Origin: Pseudoalteromonas luteoviolacea S2607
GTDB lineage: Bacteria; Pseudomonadota; Gammaproteobacteria; Enterobacterales; Alteromonadaceae
NCBI RefSeq assembly: GCF_001625575.1
Contig: NZ_AUXV01000003.1
Span: 343,735-407,734 of the forward strand
DNA: 64,000 bases
Reading direction: 5' to 3'
Shown here: positions 26,379 to 34,091 of the stretch, piece by piece
Layout: every line of letters begins with the position of its first letter
How positions within the stretch are numbered: position 1 is the first letter of the stretch
Notes under the pieces: generated by a model
What the model was told of the DNA's origin: nothing
The model's database searches: none
What the model saw: only the letters and a program-made list of their open reading frames with translations
Translations under genes and position numbers: made by a program

Positions 26379-26807
26379 ATGCTACGCCAACCAGCTTCAG
26401 TGCTTGTTGTTATTTATAATGAAGAAAAGCAATTCTTGTTGTTGCAAAGAAAAGACGACAGTGAATTTTGGCAATCGGTAACGGGTGGAATAGATAGCGG
26501 TGAATTATCCATAGACACAGCTTACAGAGAGCTCAAAGAAGAAACAGGGATTGACGCTAAAGCACTGAAACTAGAAATCAAACAACATAACACTGAAAAC
26601 CATTATGAAATTCGACCACAATGGCGGCACCGGTATGTTGAAGGCGCAACGATAAATACCGAGCACGTTTTCAGTATATGTGTACCCAATCACACTGTAG
26701 TCCGGCTCTGCGCAGACGAGCACACCGACTTTGTATGGCTAACTCAAAGTGACGCAGCTAAGAAAGTGTGGTCAGAGAGTAACCGTAAAGAAATATTAGC
26801 GATCTAA
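26379..26807 (+). CDS. nudB: Nudix hydrolase, dihydroneopterin triphosphate diphosphatase
   Basis: A 142-residue Nudix protein. The Nudix box runs from GGIDSGELSIDTAYRELKEE into TGID, close to the canonical Gx5Ex7REUxEExGU. The opening RQPASVLVVIYN, the YEIRPQWRHRY segment and the length fit NudB, which removes pyrophosphate from dihydroneopterin triphosphate in folate synthesis. The ATG at 26379 is chosen because AGGA (26368-26371) is seven bases upstream; a TTG at 26349 has no ribosome site. In many gammaproteobacteria nudB lies beside aspS and ruvC; here it is isolated. Confidence 0.85.
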   Translation: MLRQPASVLVVIYNEEKQFLLLQRKDDSEFWQSVTGGIDSGELSIDTAYRELKEETGIDAKALKLEIKQHNTENHYEIRPQWRHRYVEGATINTEHVFSICVPNHTVVRLCADEHTDFVWLTQSDAAKKVWSESNRKEILAI

Positions 26808-26831
26808 CTAGGCGTGCTAAGCCACGCCTAG
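26808..26831. terminator. Hairpin between convergent nudB and methyltransferase genes
   Basis: CTAGGCGTG (26808-26816) and CACGCCTAG (26823-26831) form a perfect 9-bp stem with loop CTAAGC, right after the nudB stop and 11 bases before the stop of the convergent gene. It lacks a clear U run on either strand. Confidence 0.45.
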
Positions 26832-26841
26832 CGAGTACAGC

Positions 26842-27462
26842 TTAAATTGGCCTAAATAGTATCGTTTGCCAAGTTGTATGATGGCGGCCTTGGGCATCAG
26901 CCTCGCTTACCGTTATTTCTTCACAAACTAAATCAGCATTTTTTGCCATTTCAGTTAGTTTAACCGCCTCAATATTGACTAGTCCTCGCTTCTTTAACTC
27001 TGCATTGTCATTACAGTGGCGCAATTTAACGATGAATAGGCCCTTTGGCTTGAGCAAATTACGTATCGTCAACAGAGCCTGAATACTGGCATGTTCATCT
27101 AAGTAGTTAAACACAGAGCTTACTAAGATCACGTCAAACTGTTCGTAGTGTTTTTTTACCGTGTACAAGCATGGTAATTGGTCTCTATACCAATCAATTG
27201 ATAAATCTCTTGTATATGCCTGCCCGAGTCGATTTAAGGAGCTTACTGGTTCAACTGCTACGACCTTGGGTTGCTGACCATTTTCTACAATAAACTTTGC
27301 ATCTCGGCCTGCGCCGGCACCGATATCAAGGAAGGTCATTCCTTTAATAGATAGGAAAGGCTCTAGATGTGTTAGCCAATTCGCGTGTAAAGATTCAAAA
27401 CAGTGAGACTGGTATATTTTTGCCAGCTCCAACGCATTGATTTCATAATATTGCGTTGCCAT
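26842..27462 (-). CDS. Class I SAM-dependent methyltransferase
   Basis: About 206 residues with the Rossmann-like methyltransferase core. Motif I is MTFLDIGAGAGRDAKFIVE, followed by an acidic motif II (VVAVEPVSSL) and a motif IV-like segment (FDVILVSSVFNYLD). The substrate cannot be told from sequence. The ATG at 27462 (MATQYYEINALELA) is preferred because homologues of this group begin near a YY-containing helix, although an in-frame ATG at 27504 would add 14 residues. It converges with nudB and its neighbours give no functional hint. Confidence 0.75.
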   Translation of the reverse strand: MATQYYEINALELAKIYQSHCFESLHANWLTHLEPFLSIKGMTFLDIGAGAGRDAKFIVENGQQPKVVAVEPVSSLNRLGQAYTRDLSIDWYRDQLPCLYTVKKHYEQFDVILVSSVFNYLDEHASIQALLTIRNLLKPKGLFIVKLRHCNDNAELKKRGLVNIEAVKLTEMAKNADLVCEEITVSEADAQGRHHTTWQTILFRPI

Positions 27463-27678
27463 AGTGCCAATGATTCCTTTTTTAGGTTTGCCCACTGTAC
27501 GCATGATAGGTAATTAGGATAACAATAATATGACAGATAAATACCCTAGTTTCATGATGAACAACTTCACTGATTATTAGCTATATTAGTACAAATTACT
27601 CCATCAATTGGTGTTCTTCGCCCTACTTCGTTCTACTTTTATACACAACGTGTTATGTTATGCATTCGGAAGAACTAA

Positions 27679-28647
27679 ATGGAAATTATTAACATGGACC
27701 CAGTATCCACTATTTTAGAGCTACTCCTTTCAGTAGAAGCCATACTATTAATCTTTGTGATTGTTATTTTAAGAGGTTCAATTAAATTTGTACCCCAAAA
27801 TAGAGCTTGGATAATTGAGCGATTTGGAAAATACCAGTCGACCAAAGAAGCAGGTCTTAACTTCATCATCCCTTTTATCGATCGTGTAGCAGCCGACCGA
27901 AGTTTAAAAGAACAAGCCACAGATGTCCCTTCTCAATCAGCTATTACTAGAGACAATATTTCTCTTGTCGTTGATGGTGTTTTATATTTCAGAGTGCTAG
28001 ACCCGTATAAAGCCACATATGGAGTCGATGACTATGTATTTGCCGTGACACAGCTTGCGCAAACGACCATGAGAAGCGAGCTAGGTAAAATGGAGCTGGA
28101 TAAGACTTTTGAAGAAAGAGATCTTCTTAATACCAATATCGTAGCAGCCATCAATGCAGCGTCAGATCCTTGGGGCATTCAGGTATTGCGTTATGAAATT
28201 AAAGACATTGTGCCGCCAAACTCTGTGATGGAGGCCATGGAAGCACAAATGAAAGCAGAGCGTGTGAAACGTGCACAAATCCTTGAATCTGAAGGTGATA
28301 GACAAGCAGCAATTAATGTCGCAGAAGGTAAAAAGCAGGCACAAGTATTAGCAGCAGAAGCAGAAAAAGCCGAACAAATCCTTAAAGCAGAGGGTGAAGC
28401 AAAAGCCATCATCGCGGTTGCCGAAGCACAGGCTGATGCACTGAGAAAAGTTGGTGAAGCTGCCAACACAGACGAAGGTCAAAAAGCCATTCAACTAGAC
28501 CTCGCCACGAAGGCTATTTTAGCGAAAGAAGCAATTGCAAAAGAATCATCCGTTGTTTTGCTGCCAGATAATGCCACAGATGCCAGCTCGCTGGTTGCAC
28601 AGGGTATGTCTATCATTAACACTTTAAATAGTAAAAAAAGTAGCTAA
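27679..28647 (+). CDS. SPFH/stomatin-like membrane protein (QmcA/paraslipin type)
   Basis: A 322-residue SPFH-domain protein. One N-terminal membrane segment (residues about 14-34) is followed by the band-7 domain (IKFVPQNRAWIIERFGKYQ onward). A long, charged Ala/Glu-rich coiled coil (about 195-260) drives oligomerisation, and a short hydrophobic tail follows. Such proteins organise membrane microdomains and often regulate FtsH-type proteases. The next gene, three bases after the stop, encodes an NfeD protein, the classical stomatin partner. The ATG at 27679 has a ribosome site (GGAAGA). Confidence 0.9.
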   Translation: MEIINMDPVSTILELLLSVEAILLIFVIVILRGSIKFVPQNRAWIIERFGKYQSTKEAGLNFIIPFIDRVAADRSLKEQATDVPSQSAITRDNISLVVDGVLYFRVLDPYKATYGVDDYVFAVTQLAQTTMRSELGKMELDKTFEERDLLNTNIVAAINAASDPWGIQVLRYEIKDIVPPNSVMEAMEAQMKAERVKRAQILESEGDRQAAINVAEGKKQAQVLAAEAEKAEQILKAEGEAKAIIAVAEAQADALRKVGEAANTDEGQKAIQLDLATKAILAKEAIAKESSVVLLPDNATDASSLVAQGMSIINTLNSKKSS

Positions 28648-28649
28648 AT

Positions 28650-29105
28650 ATGGAGCTTTTATCTAGCAATTTACCTCAAACGCTTATAGTCGTAGGGCTC
28701 ATAGCGCTATGTGTTGAAGTTATAGTGTTGGGCTTTGCCACTTTTGTACTATTTTTCTTGGGTTTATCTTTAATTATCAGTGGTACATTCATGCACTTTG
28801 AGGTTTTCGAACCGACGTTACTCAATGCGCTTTGGATCAATGCCTTGATAACCACTTTACTGGCAATATTTTTGTGGAAGCCTTTAAAAAGTATGCAAGA
28901 GCAGCAAGAGTCAAAGTCAGTCAATAGCGATTTTGCCGATCTCCAGTTTACATTAGAGCAAGACCTAAATGCCGATAGCCAAGTTTACTACCAATACTCG
29001 GGTATTGAATGGCAAGTAAAAAGTAAATCGGACATGCCGAAAGGCACACACGTCAAGGTGATTGAAAAGTCTGTTGGCGTGCTGTGGGTTGAAAAATCAG
29101 AGTAA
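28650..29105 (+). CDS. NfeD-family membrane protein, partner of the stomatin-like protein
   Basis: A 151-residue protein with two or three hydrophobic segments in the first 75 residues, then a soluble beta-rich OB-fold domain (YSGIEWQVKSKSDMPKGTHV, then KVIEKSVGVLWVE). This is the short NfeD type without a ClpP-like protease domain. NfeD proteins bind SPFH proteins at the membrane. It starts three bases after the stomatin-like gene, so the two are co-translated. Confidence 0.88.
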   Translation: MELLSSNLPQTLIVVGLIALCVEVIVLGFATFVLFFLGLSLIISGTFMHFEVFEPTLLNALWINALITTLLAIFLWKPLKSMQEQQESKSVNSDFADLQFTLEQDLNADSQVYYQYSGIEWQVKSKSDMPKGTHVKVIEKSVGVLWVEKSE

Positions 29106-29142
29106 CAACTAACTAAGCTTTATAATCACGTTATATTGAAAT

Positions 29143-29168
29143 GGATCGAGCGATAAATCGCTCGATCC
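29143..29168. terminator. Strong hairpin after the stomatin/NfeD operon
   Basis: GGATCGAGCG (29143-29152) and CGCTCGATCC (29159-29168) form a perfect 10-bp stem with loop ATAAAT, 37 bases after the NfeD stop. The 3' U run is short (TT), so termination is likely but not certain. The remaining gap to 29538 (about 370 bp) shows no gene. Confidence 0.5.
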
Positions 29169-29538
29169 TTACACACCGCCTCCCTATCAGAATTCGTATA
29201 AATGATAAGATGTAATTTGGTTTATTGAATGCCTCTAGTAAATTTGTACCGCACTCCCTTACCCGGCTTTGTTCAATGACTTTTAACACCAACAAGTACA
29301 TCACTCATTAAAATTATCGCGGTCAATAATCAGAATAATTTATAAACTTTGACGTTTAGGTGTCATAAAGCAAAGAGAAGATATGGATTTACTCAGTAAC
29401 CTCTCGACGTTGCTGCCAATCAAAAAGTTACATATTTTAAATTTAAATTAATTCATTGATAATTATTTGTAACACTGATTGAGTTTGGTTACATTAACAG
29501 TCGTCAAATCGACATTATATTTTAAGGAAAAAGTAATT

Positions 29539-29913
29539 ATGAAATTGACATCTATAGCTACAAAACTATTCGCGAGCGCTGTAATTTGCGCAGCTTCTTT
29601 ATCTGCACAAGCAGGATACAAACAAACTGGTAATGTAGAAGTTTCAAACACCACGATTAAAGGTTCATTTGGTTCAGCTAGAAATTCAAGTGACACTCGT
29701 CAAATCTTATCAATATCTGACTACGGTAATCTTGTGCTGGTATTTGCTAAGAATTCTTCAGGTGCAATTAAAACCTGTACAACAAGTGATCAAACCAAAA
29801 AAGAGCAGCTACGCGGAGCCACCTCTGATTCATATTTGATCATTGGTTTATCCGGCGGTACTTGTTCTAGTGTTTATGTGGACAATTCATCAAAGCATGA
29901 AGCAAAGCGGTAA
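29539..29913 (+). CDS. Small secreted protein, unknown
   Basis: A 124-residue protein with a clear Sec signal peptide (MKLTSIATKLFASAVICAASLSAQA, cut before GYKQTG). The mature part of about 99 residues is Ser/Thr/Gly-rich with two cysteines (KTCTTSD and GGTCSSV), probably bridged in the periplasm or outside. No family was recognised. The ATG at 29539 has AAGGAAAA ten bases upstream; an in-frame upstream start at 29479 would bury the signal peptide. Its end overlaps the next gene by 17 bases if that gene starts at 29897. Confidence 0.7.
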   Translation: MKLTSIATKLFASAVICAASLSAQAGYKQTGNVEVSNTTIKGSFGSARNSSDTRQILSISDYGNLVLVFAKNSSGAIKTCTTSDQTKKEQLRGATSDSYLIIGLSGGTCSSVYVDNSSKHEAKR

Positions 29914-30466
29914 TTACCTGATGCAACGTTCATTAATCGGTTTATATCTGGGCGTTGGCTTTGTCGCTGGACTACAGGTGTTTCACCTGTGGTCTGGCTG
30001 CCATAACACGAATTCAAAACAAATATCTGGCTCGCAATACCCAGAGCAAAACGGTATTGCAAGTGTGACAGCACAAGCACATATACCCAATGACGACACG
30101 TCAGCCAAGCCAGAATTGCATGAATACATTCAGACAGAAATTGCCAATCAACTCACAGTCCAAACAGAAGAGCTTAAGCAACTTATTAATCAACTTAGAG
30201 AGCAACAACCCATAATCACGACAGAAGCTTATGAGCAAGATAATGAGACATTAATAATGCAAAGTGAGGTGTATACAAACTCGCTGAGTACTTTAGACGC
30301 CAGTATTGCGGTCGGGCATTTTGACGACACCACAGCTTCTGAGGTTATGTCCAAATTTAATGATCTTTCAGACGAGCAAAAGCTAAAGTTGATAACCAGA
30401 TATTCTGAAGCAATTAATAGTGGCAAAATACATTTCGAAAAACCATTAATAGAATTTATAAACTAA
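29897..30466 (+). CDS. Bitopic membrane protein with coiled coil, unknown
   Basis: About 189 residues. One hydrophobic segment (LIGLYLGVGFVAGLQVFHLW, residues about 11-30) is followed by a polar region with a likely coiled coil (ELKQLINQLREQQP) and an acidic helical C-terminal part (MSKFNDLSDEQKLKLITRY). The start is uncertain: ATG 29897 overlaps the previous gene by 17 bases, while ATG 29921 leaves a seven-base gap; neither has a strong ribosome site. The close coupling suggests that it works with the small secreted protein. Not recognised. Confidence 0.6.
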   Translation: MKQSGNYLMQRSLIGLYLGVGFVAGLQVFHLWSGCHNTNSKQISGSQYPEQNGIASVTAQAHIPNDDTSAKPELHEYIQTEIANQLTVQTEELKQLINQLREQQPIITTEAYEQDNETLIMQSEVYTNSLSTLDASIAVGHFDDTTASEVMSKFNDLSDEQKLKLITRYSEAINSGKIHFEKPLIEFIN

Positions 30467-30522
30467 ACACAGTTTATATTTGAATCGTATGGTTGAGATT
30501 AATTGCAATAAAACTACACAAA

Positions 30523-30566
30523 TTGGCCAACATCACTATACAAAAGTAAAAAGTGACATTGGCCAA
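30523..30566. terminator. Imperfect long hairpin between convergent genes
   Basis: TTGGCCAACATCACT (30523-30537) and AGTGACATTGGCCAA (30552-30566) pair over 15 positions with two mismatches. The hairpin sits between a plus-strand stop (30466) and a minus-strand stop (30578), the expected place for a bidirectional terminator. It lacks a good U run. Confidence 0.4.
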
Positions 30567-30577
30567 GATAACAACGC

Positions 30578-31684
30578 TTATTCTAATAACTCATGCTGAC
30601 GAATAAATTTACTGAGCTTAGTTGCAATATCTAAATGCTCAGCACGTGTTGGATGCCAAATACACCCTTCTAGGGGTGAGATAAACGTATGGGAATATAA
30701 CTGCTCAACTCCCTCTTCTTCTAATCTTGACTTGGCTTCTAATGTTGCAGGAATAATAAAATCATAAGGGTAAGCTGGCCTTGGCATAAAAATAATTGGC
30801 GCATTGGGGTAACGATAGCGAAGCGTGTTTGTAAACTCCACCATTGTATTTATCCAGTCAGCTTTCACATCTTGAATAGTTTCCCATGGTTCATGGGGTT
30901 GTGGATCTGTGCTAAAGTCATTCGTCCCTACTTCTAAGACTATTAGATCAGGGTGGGTATCTTCATAACCTTGGTCGTCACCAAAAACTGCAGACACTTT
31001 ATCATAATATGTCCGTAAATCATGGTGACTGTCATTGCCACTCCAGTTTCGTATTAGCCCAAGACCTGAATAAGAAACCTGAGTAAAGCTGGTTTCTAAC
31101 TGAGCAGCCGTGACAAATGGAAATGCCACGCGAGCGTTGCTGCTATCAACGATTTCACTCCAAGTGCACTGTCGTTTATCCGACTCACTGCCAAAACCAG
31201 CACTGATAGAATCACCAATAAATAGAATATGAGGCTGTTGCTGCCAAATACCTTCTATTCGACCATCAGCACTGAAACTCAGTACTTTCGTGTTGTTGCT
31301 GTAGTTTTCCCAGCGTTTAACAACCTCAATTGTTACTGCTTTCGACTCGCTTTGTTGGTAAACAATATGCTCCTCAAAATTGCCGTTTAGGTTAGTGAGT
31401 AAGCGTTTGTGAAACTTGCCATCCACCAGCACATCAAACTGATCGCCATGACCTGCCATTGTCATTTTTAAAGACTTACCGATAAGCTTGGTTCTGAGTT
31501 GCGTGCCAGGCCAATTGAACTCAACCTGTCCTTTACCGTAATGCTTACTAACTCTGCCCTCATAGACGATTGCATGGTGTGTTGCTTGATAATTTTTACC
31601 AATCACGGTGAGTGGAAAAAATGCGCCGATAATACTCGTAATGAATACCACCGTAGATAGCTTGATTGAAAGTAACCTTAACAT
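30578..31684 (-). CDS. SGNH/GDSL esterase with N-terminal jelly-roll domain (CE2-like)
   Basis: A 368-residue protein with a hydrophobic export signal (residues about 8-28). Residues about 32-145 form a carbohydrate-binding-like beta domain (VEFNWPGTQLRTKLIGKSLKM). The SGNH hydrolase domain follows, with the nucleophile Ser in IGDSISAGFG near residue 156, the Gly block SGLGLIRNW, the Asn block in LEVGTNDFS and the catalytic His in HPTRAEH near 344-350. This layout is that of CE2 acetyl esterases, which remove acetyl groups from polysaccharides. A role on acetylated polysaccharide is likely, but the precise glycan is unknown. Confidence 0.82.
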   Translation of the reverse strand: MLRLLSIKLSTVVFITSIIGAFFPLTVIGKNYQATHHAIVYEGRVSKHYGKGQVEFNWPGTQLRTKLIGKSLKMTMAGHGDQFDVLVDGKFHKRLLTNLNGNFEEHIVYQQSESKAVTIEVVKRWENYSNNTKVLSFSADGRIEGIWQQQPHILFIGDSISAGFGSESDKRQCTWSEIVDSSNARVAFPFVTAAQLETSFTQVSYSGLGLIRNWSGNDSHHDLRTYYDKVSAVFGDDQGYEDTHPDLIVLEVGTNDFSTDPQPHEPWETIQDVKADWINTMVEFTNTLRYRYPNAPIIFMPRPAYPYDFIIPATLEAKSRLEEEGVEQLYSHTFISPLEGCIWHPTRAEHLDIATKLSKFIRQHELLE

Positions 31685-31882
31685 GTGTCATTCCTTAATG
31701 TTGTTGTATCCAAGACCGTACCTTTACTAGCCACTTTGGTGACGAGACTTAAAACTCACCGCTTCGATACATTTCATTACAACTACATTAGCTATTAGGG
31801 TTTGAAATAAATTCATACAACACACATCTGTTCATTCCTCGACCATGTCACTATTGTAAAGACAAGAACGATGGCTATAAAA

Positions 31883-31901
31883 TACAATCATTCTCATTTT
31901 A
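31883..31901 (+). promoter_or_regulatory. Candidate Fur box before the two-component genes
   Basis: TACAATCATTCTCATTTTA matches the 19-bp Fur consensus at 12 of 19 positions, best in the right half (TTCTCATT). It lies just upstream of the preferred response-regulator start at 31910. Confidence 0.4.
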
Positions 31902-31909
31902 GAAGACCC

Positions 31910-32611
31910 ATGCCAGTGAACAACCGTATATTAGTCGTAGAAGATGACATCACGCTCAATCAACAAGTTTGCGCATTGTTGAGCAATAAAGGCTACCAAG
32001 TGGACTGTATCCACGATGGAGAACAAGGACTTAGCCAAGCCTTGGCTATCGACTACGATTTGATAATACTAGATATACGATTGCCAACGATGGAAGGGTA
32101 TGAAATTCTAGCGCAGCTTAGAAAGGTGAAGCACACACCAGTACTTATTCTTTCGGCATGTGGCGCAGAACAAGAACGTATTAAAGGGCTAAGTTTAGGG
32201 GCAGATGACTATCTCTCTAAGCCTTTCAATCTTGATGAGTTAGTTCTGCGTATTGAAGCTATTTTGAGACGCGTACATGCATTGCACTCACAAGCTAAAA
32301 CACCATTTAATATAACCCTCTTAGACCTTCATCTAGATAGAAAACAGCAACAGGCCTATTTTAAATCCGAACCCGTCGACATTACCGCGATTCAATTTAA
32401 GCTATTGTGGCAATTGGCACAAAATCATAATGAAACATTGAGCAAAGCCTTTCTATACCAAAGCGTGTTAGAACGTCAATTTAGCCGCTATGACAGAAGC
32501 TTAGATATGCACCTCAGTCGGCTGCGTAAAAAGCTGGTTGCAGTTGGTTTAAGTGCAGAGTCAATCAGCACGGTTCATGGAAAAGGTTACAAACTGCATG
32601 TTGCACTTTAA
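31910..32611 (+). CDS. OmpR-family response regulator
   Basis: About 233 residues. The receiver domain starts at NNRILVVEDD with the acidic pair. The phosphoacceptor Asp lies near residue 54 in DLIILDIRLP, and the conserved Lys is in DDYLSKPF. A winged-helix DNA-binding domain follows (ITAIQFKLLWQLAQN, RSLDMHLSRLRKKL, VHGKGYKL). The ATG at 31910 gives the usual receiver start; an ATG at 31871 would put a candidate Fur box inside the coding region. The partner kinase overlaps its end. The downstream TonB receptor, also preceded by a Fur-like site, is a plausible target. Confidence 0.88.
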   Translation: MPVNNRILVVEDDITLNQQVCALLSNKGYQVDCIHDGEQGLSQALAIDYDLIILDIRLPTMEGYEILAQLRKVKHTPVLILSACGAEQERIKGLSLGADDYLSKPFNLDELVLRIEAILRRVHALHSQAKTPFNITLLDLHLDRKQQQAYFKSEPVDITAIQFKLLWQLAQNHNETLSKAFLYQSVLERQFSRYDRSLDMHLSRLRKKLVAVGLSAESISTVHGKGYKLHVAL

Positions 32612-33935
32612 CGCATCCTATTTTATTCGCCTTTGTGCGCTTGTAATTGTAGGCTCGATTATCCTATTTGGTGTTATTGACTACCTCGTAAACCATGCCG
32701 AATTTAGAATGAGTCAGATCAAAACAGAAGATCAACAAGCACTACTTAATATAGGCGCTCGAGCTGAACAACTGTACTTAAATGGTGAGATGGACGCTCT
32801 TAGTAAATACGTCAAGCAAGTAGAGCAAGAGCATAATACTTGGGTAGCCATTGTAAAAAGCGACTTAAAACCGCTGGCTGGCACGCACTTAAAACAATAC
32901 TATCTGGATGAATTTGTACTTGGCCGTGATGTCAGCTGGAAGATTCACCTTTACTTTGCACGTAACCCAGTGATGGATATTCCATTTGCTGAAGATGGTA
33001 CACACTTTATTATTCAACTTCCGAACAGTATGCGCCCTGGTAATTACTGGCGTGCAACCTATCTCTTATTGCAGTTTGGGATCCCTTTGGTTGTACTTGC
33101 TGGGATCTGTTTAGTGTTATACCGCGCAATCATGAAACCACTCAAGCAACTCGAGCAAACAACGCGCGCGTTTGCTGAGGGAAACTTAGATAGCCGAATT
33201 GGCAATAGCATCTCAAGCAGAGACGCTGAATTTAAACACATCGCCGCAACTTTTGATAAAATGGCGGACTGTACAGCAAATACAATCCGTGCTCAAAGGC
33301 AGTTCATTGCTGATTTTTCGCATGAAATACGCACACCAATCGCACGAATAGAAACCGCTATAGATTGTCATAAATCAGGGCTCTCAGAGACAGAAATGCT
33401 AGGACGTGTTGCAAAAAACACCGCAACAATGCGCGAACTAGCCGAAAACACACTCACCCTTACATGGCTAGAAAACGAGCGCTTTTGCCCAAGCACTGAT
33501 ACTGATGACGCCAACTTTGATTTAGTCGATTTAGTCGAATGCATCGTTGAAGAAGTTAAGTTCGAAGCCCCTCACCTCGCGTTTAACTTATTCCTGCCAG
33601 AATCTAAACAAGTCACCTCTGATGCAAGAGTATTAGGCCAAGTTATTGAAAATGTTTTAAGAAATGCTAGCCGCTACGCAGCACAGCACATCAACATTCA
33701 ATATCAAAATAACCAACTTGCAATTTGGGATGATGGACCAGGCGTGCCAAACGAAGAGCTCGAAAGCATTTTTCAACCTTTTTATCGCAGTCATGGGTAT
33801 TCGCACACACAGCCAGACAGCCACTCTTTTGGACTGGGGTTGGCACTGTGCAAAAGGCAAATGGAGCGAATTAACGGCAAGATATACGCAAAAAATATGC
33901 CTAATGAAGGCTTGTGTATATTGATTTTACTGTGA
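32598..33935 (+). CDS. Membrane sensor histidine kinase
   Basis: About 445 residues. TM1 lies near residues 9-28. A periplasmic sensor region of roughly 130 residues and TM2 near 155-178 follow. A HAMP linker (FAEGNLDSRIGNS) leads to the H-box FSHEIRTPIARIE (His near 242), an N-box (VIENVLRNASRYA), G1 (WDDGPGVPNEE) and G2 (SFGLGLALCKRQ). It phosphorylates the OmpR regulator encoded just before it; the two genes overlap. The start is uncertain: ATG 32598 places TM1 at the N-terminus, while a GTG at 32553 would add 15 residues. Given nearby Fur-like sites, iron or a siderophore could be sensed; this is inference. Confidence 0.85.
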   Translation: MLHFNASYFIRLCALVIVGSIILFGVIDYLVNHAEFRMSQIKTEDQQALLNIGARAEQLYLNGEMDALSKYVKQVEQEHNTWVAIVKSDLKPLAGTHLKQYYLDEFVLGRDVSWKIHLYFARNPVMDIPFAEDGTHFIIQLPNSMRPGNYWRATYLLLQFGIPLVVLAGICLVLYRAIMKPLKQLEQTTRAFAEGNLDSRIGNSISSRDAEFKHIAATFDKMADCTANTIRAQRQFIADFSHEIRTPIARIETAIDCHKSGLSETEMLGRVAKNTATMRELAENTLTLTWLENERFCPSTDTDDANFDLVDLVECIVEEVKFEAPHLAFNLFLPESKQVTSDARVLGQVIENVLRNASRYAAQHINIQYQNNQLAIWDDGPGVPNEELESIFQPFYRSHGYSHTQPDSHSFGLGLALCKRQMERINGKIYAKNMPNEGLCILILL

Positions 33936-34040
33936 TCACTCGTCACTCGATAAATTTGAGTGGCCCTAGAATCGAAGCTGAAGTGTCACTGTAAATGTAA
34001 CAGTTGTAAAAGTACTTTGGTTTCCACCGATTTCGTGAAT

Positions 34041-34074
34041 AATACGCATCGTATTGATAACTATTTTCATTTAA
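34041..34074 (+). promoter_or_regulatory. Fur-like box and adjacent palindrome upstream of the TonB receptor
   Basis: GATAACTATTTTCATTTAA (34056-34074) matches 12 of 19 positions of the Fur consensus. Directly before it is a perfect inverted repeat, AATACG-CAT-CGTATT (34041-34055), which could be the operator of the adjacent response regulator. The receptor starts at 34092. Confidence 0.5.
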
Positions 34075-34091
34075 GATAAAGGAACACACCA

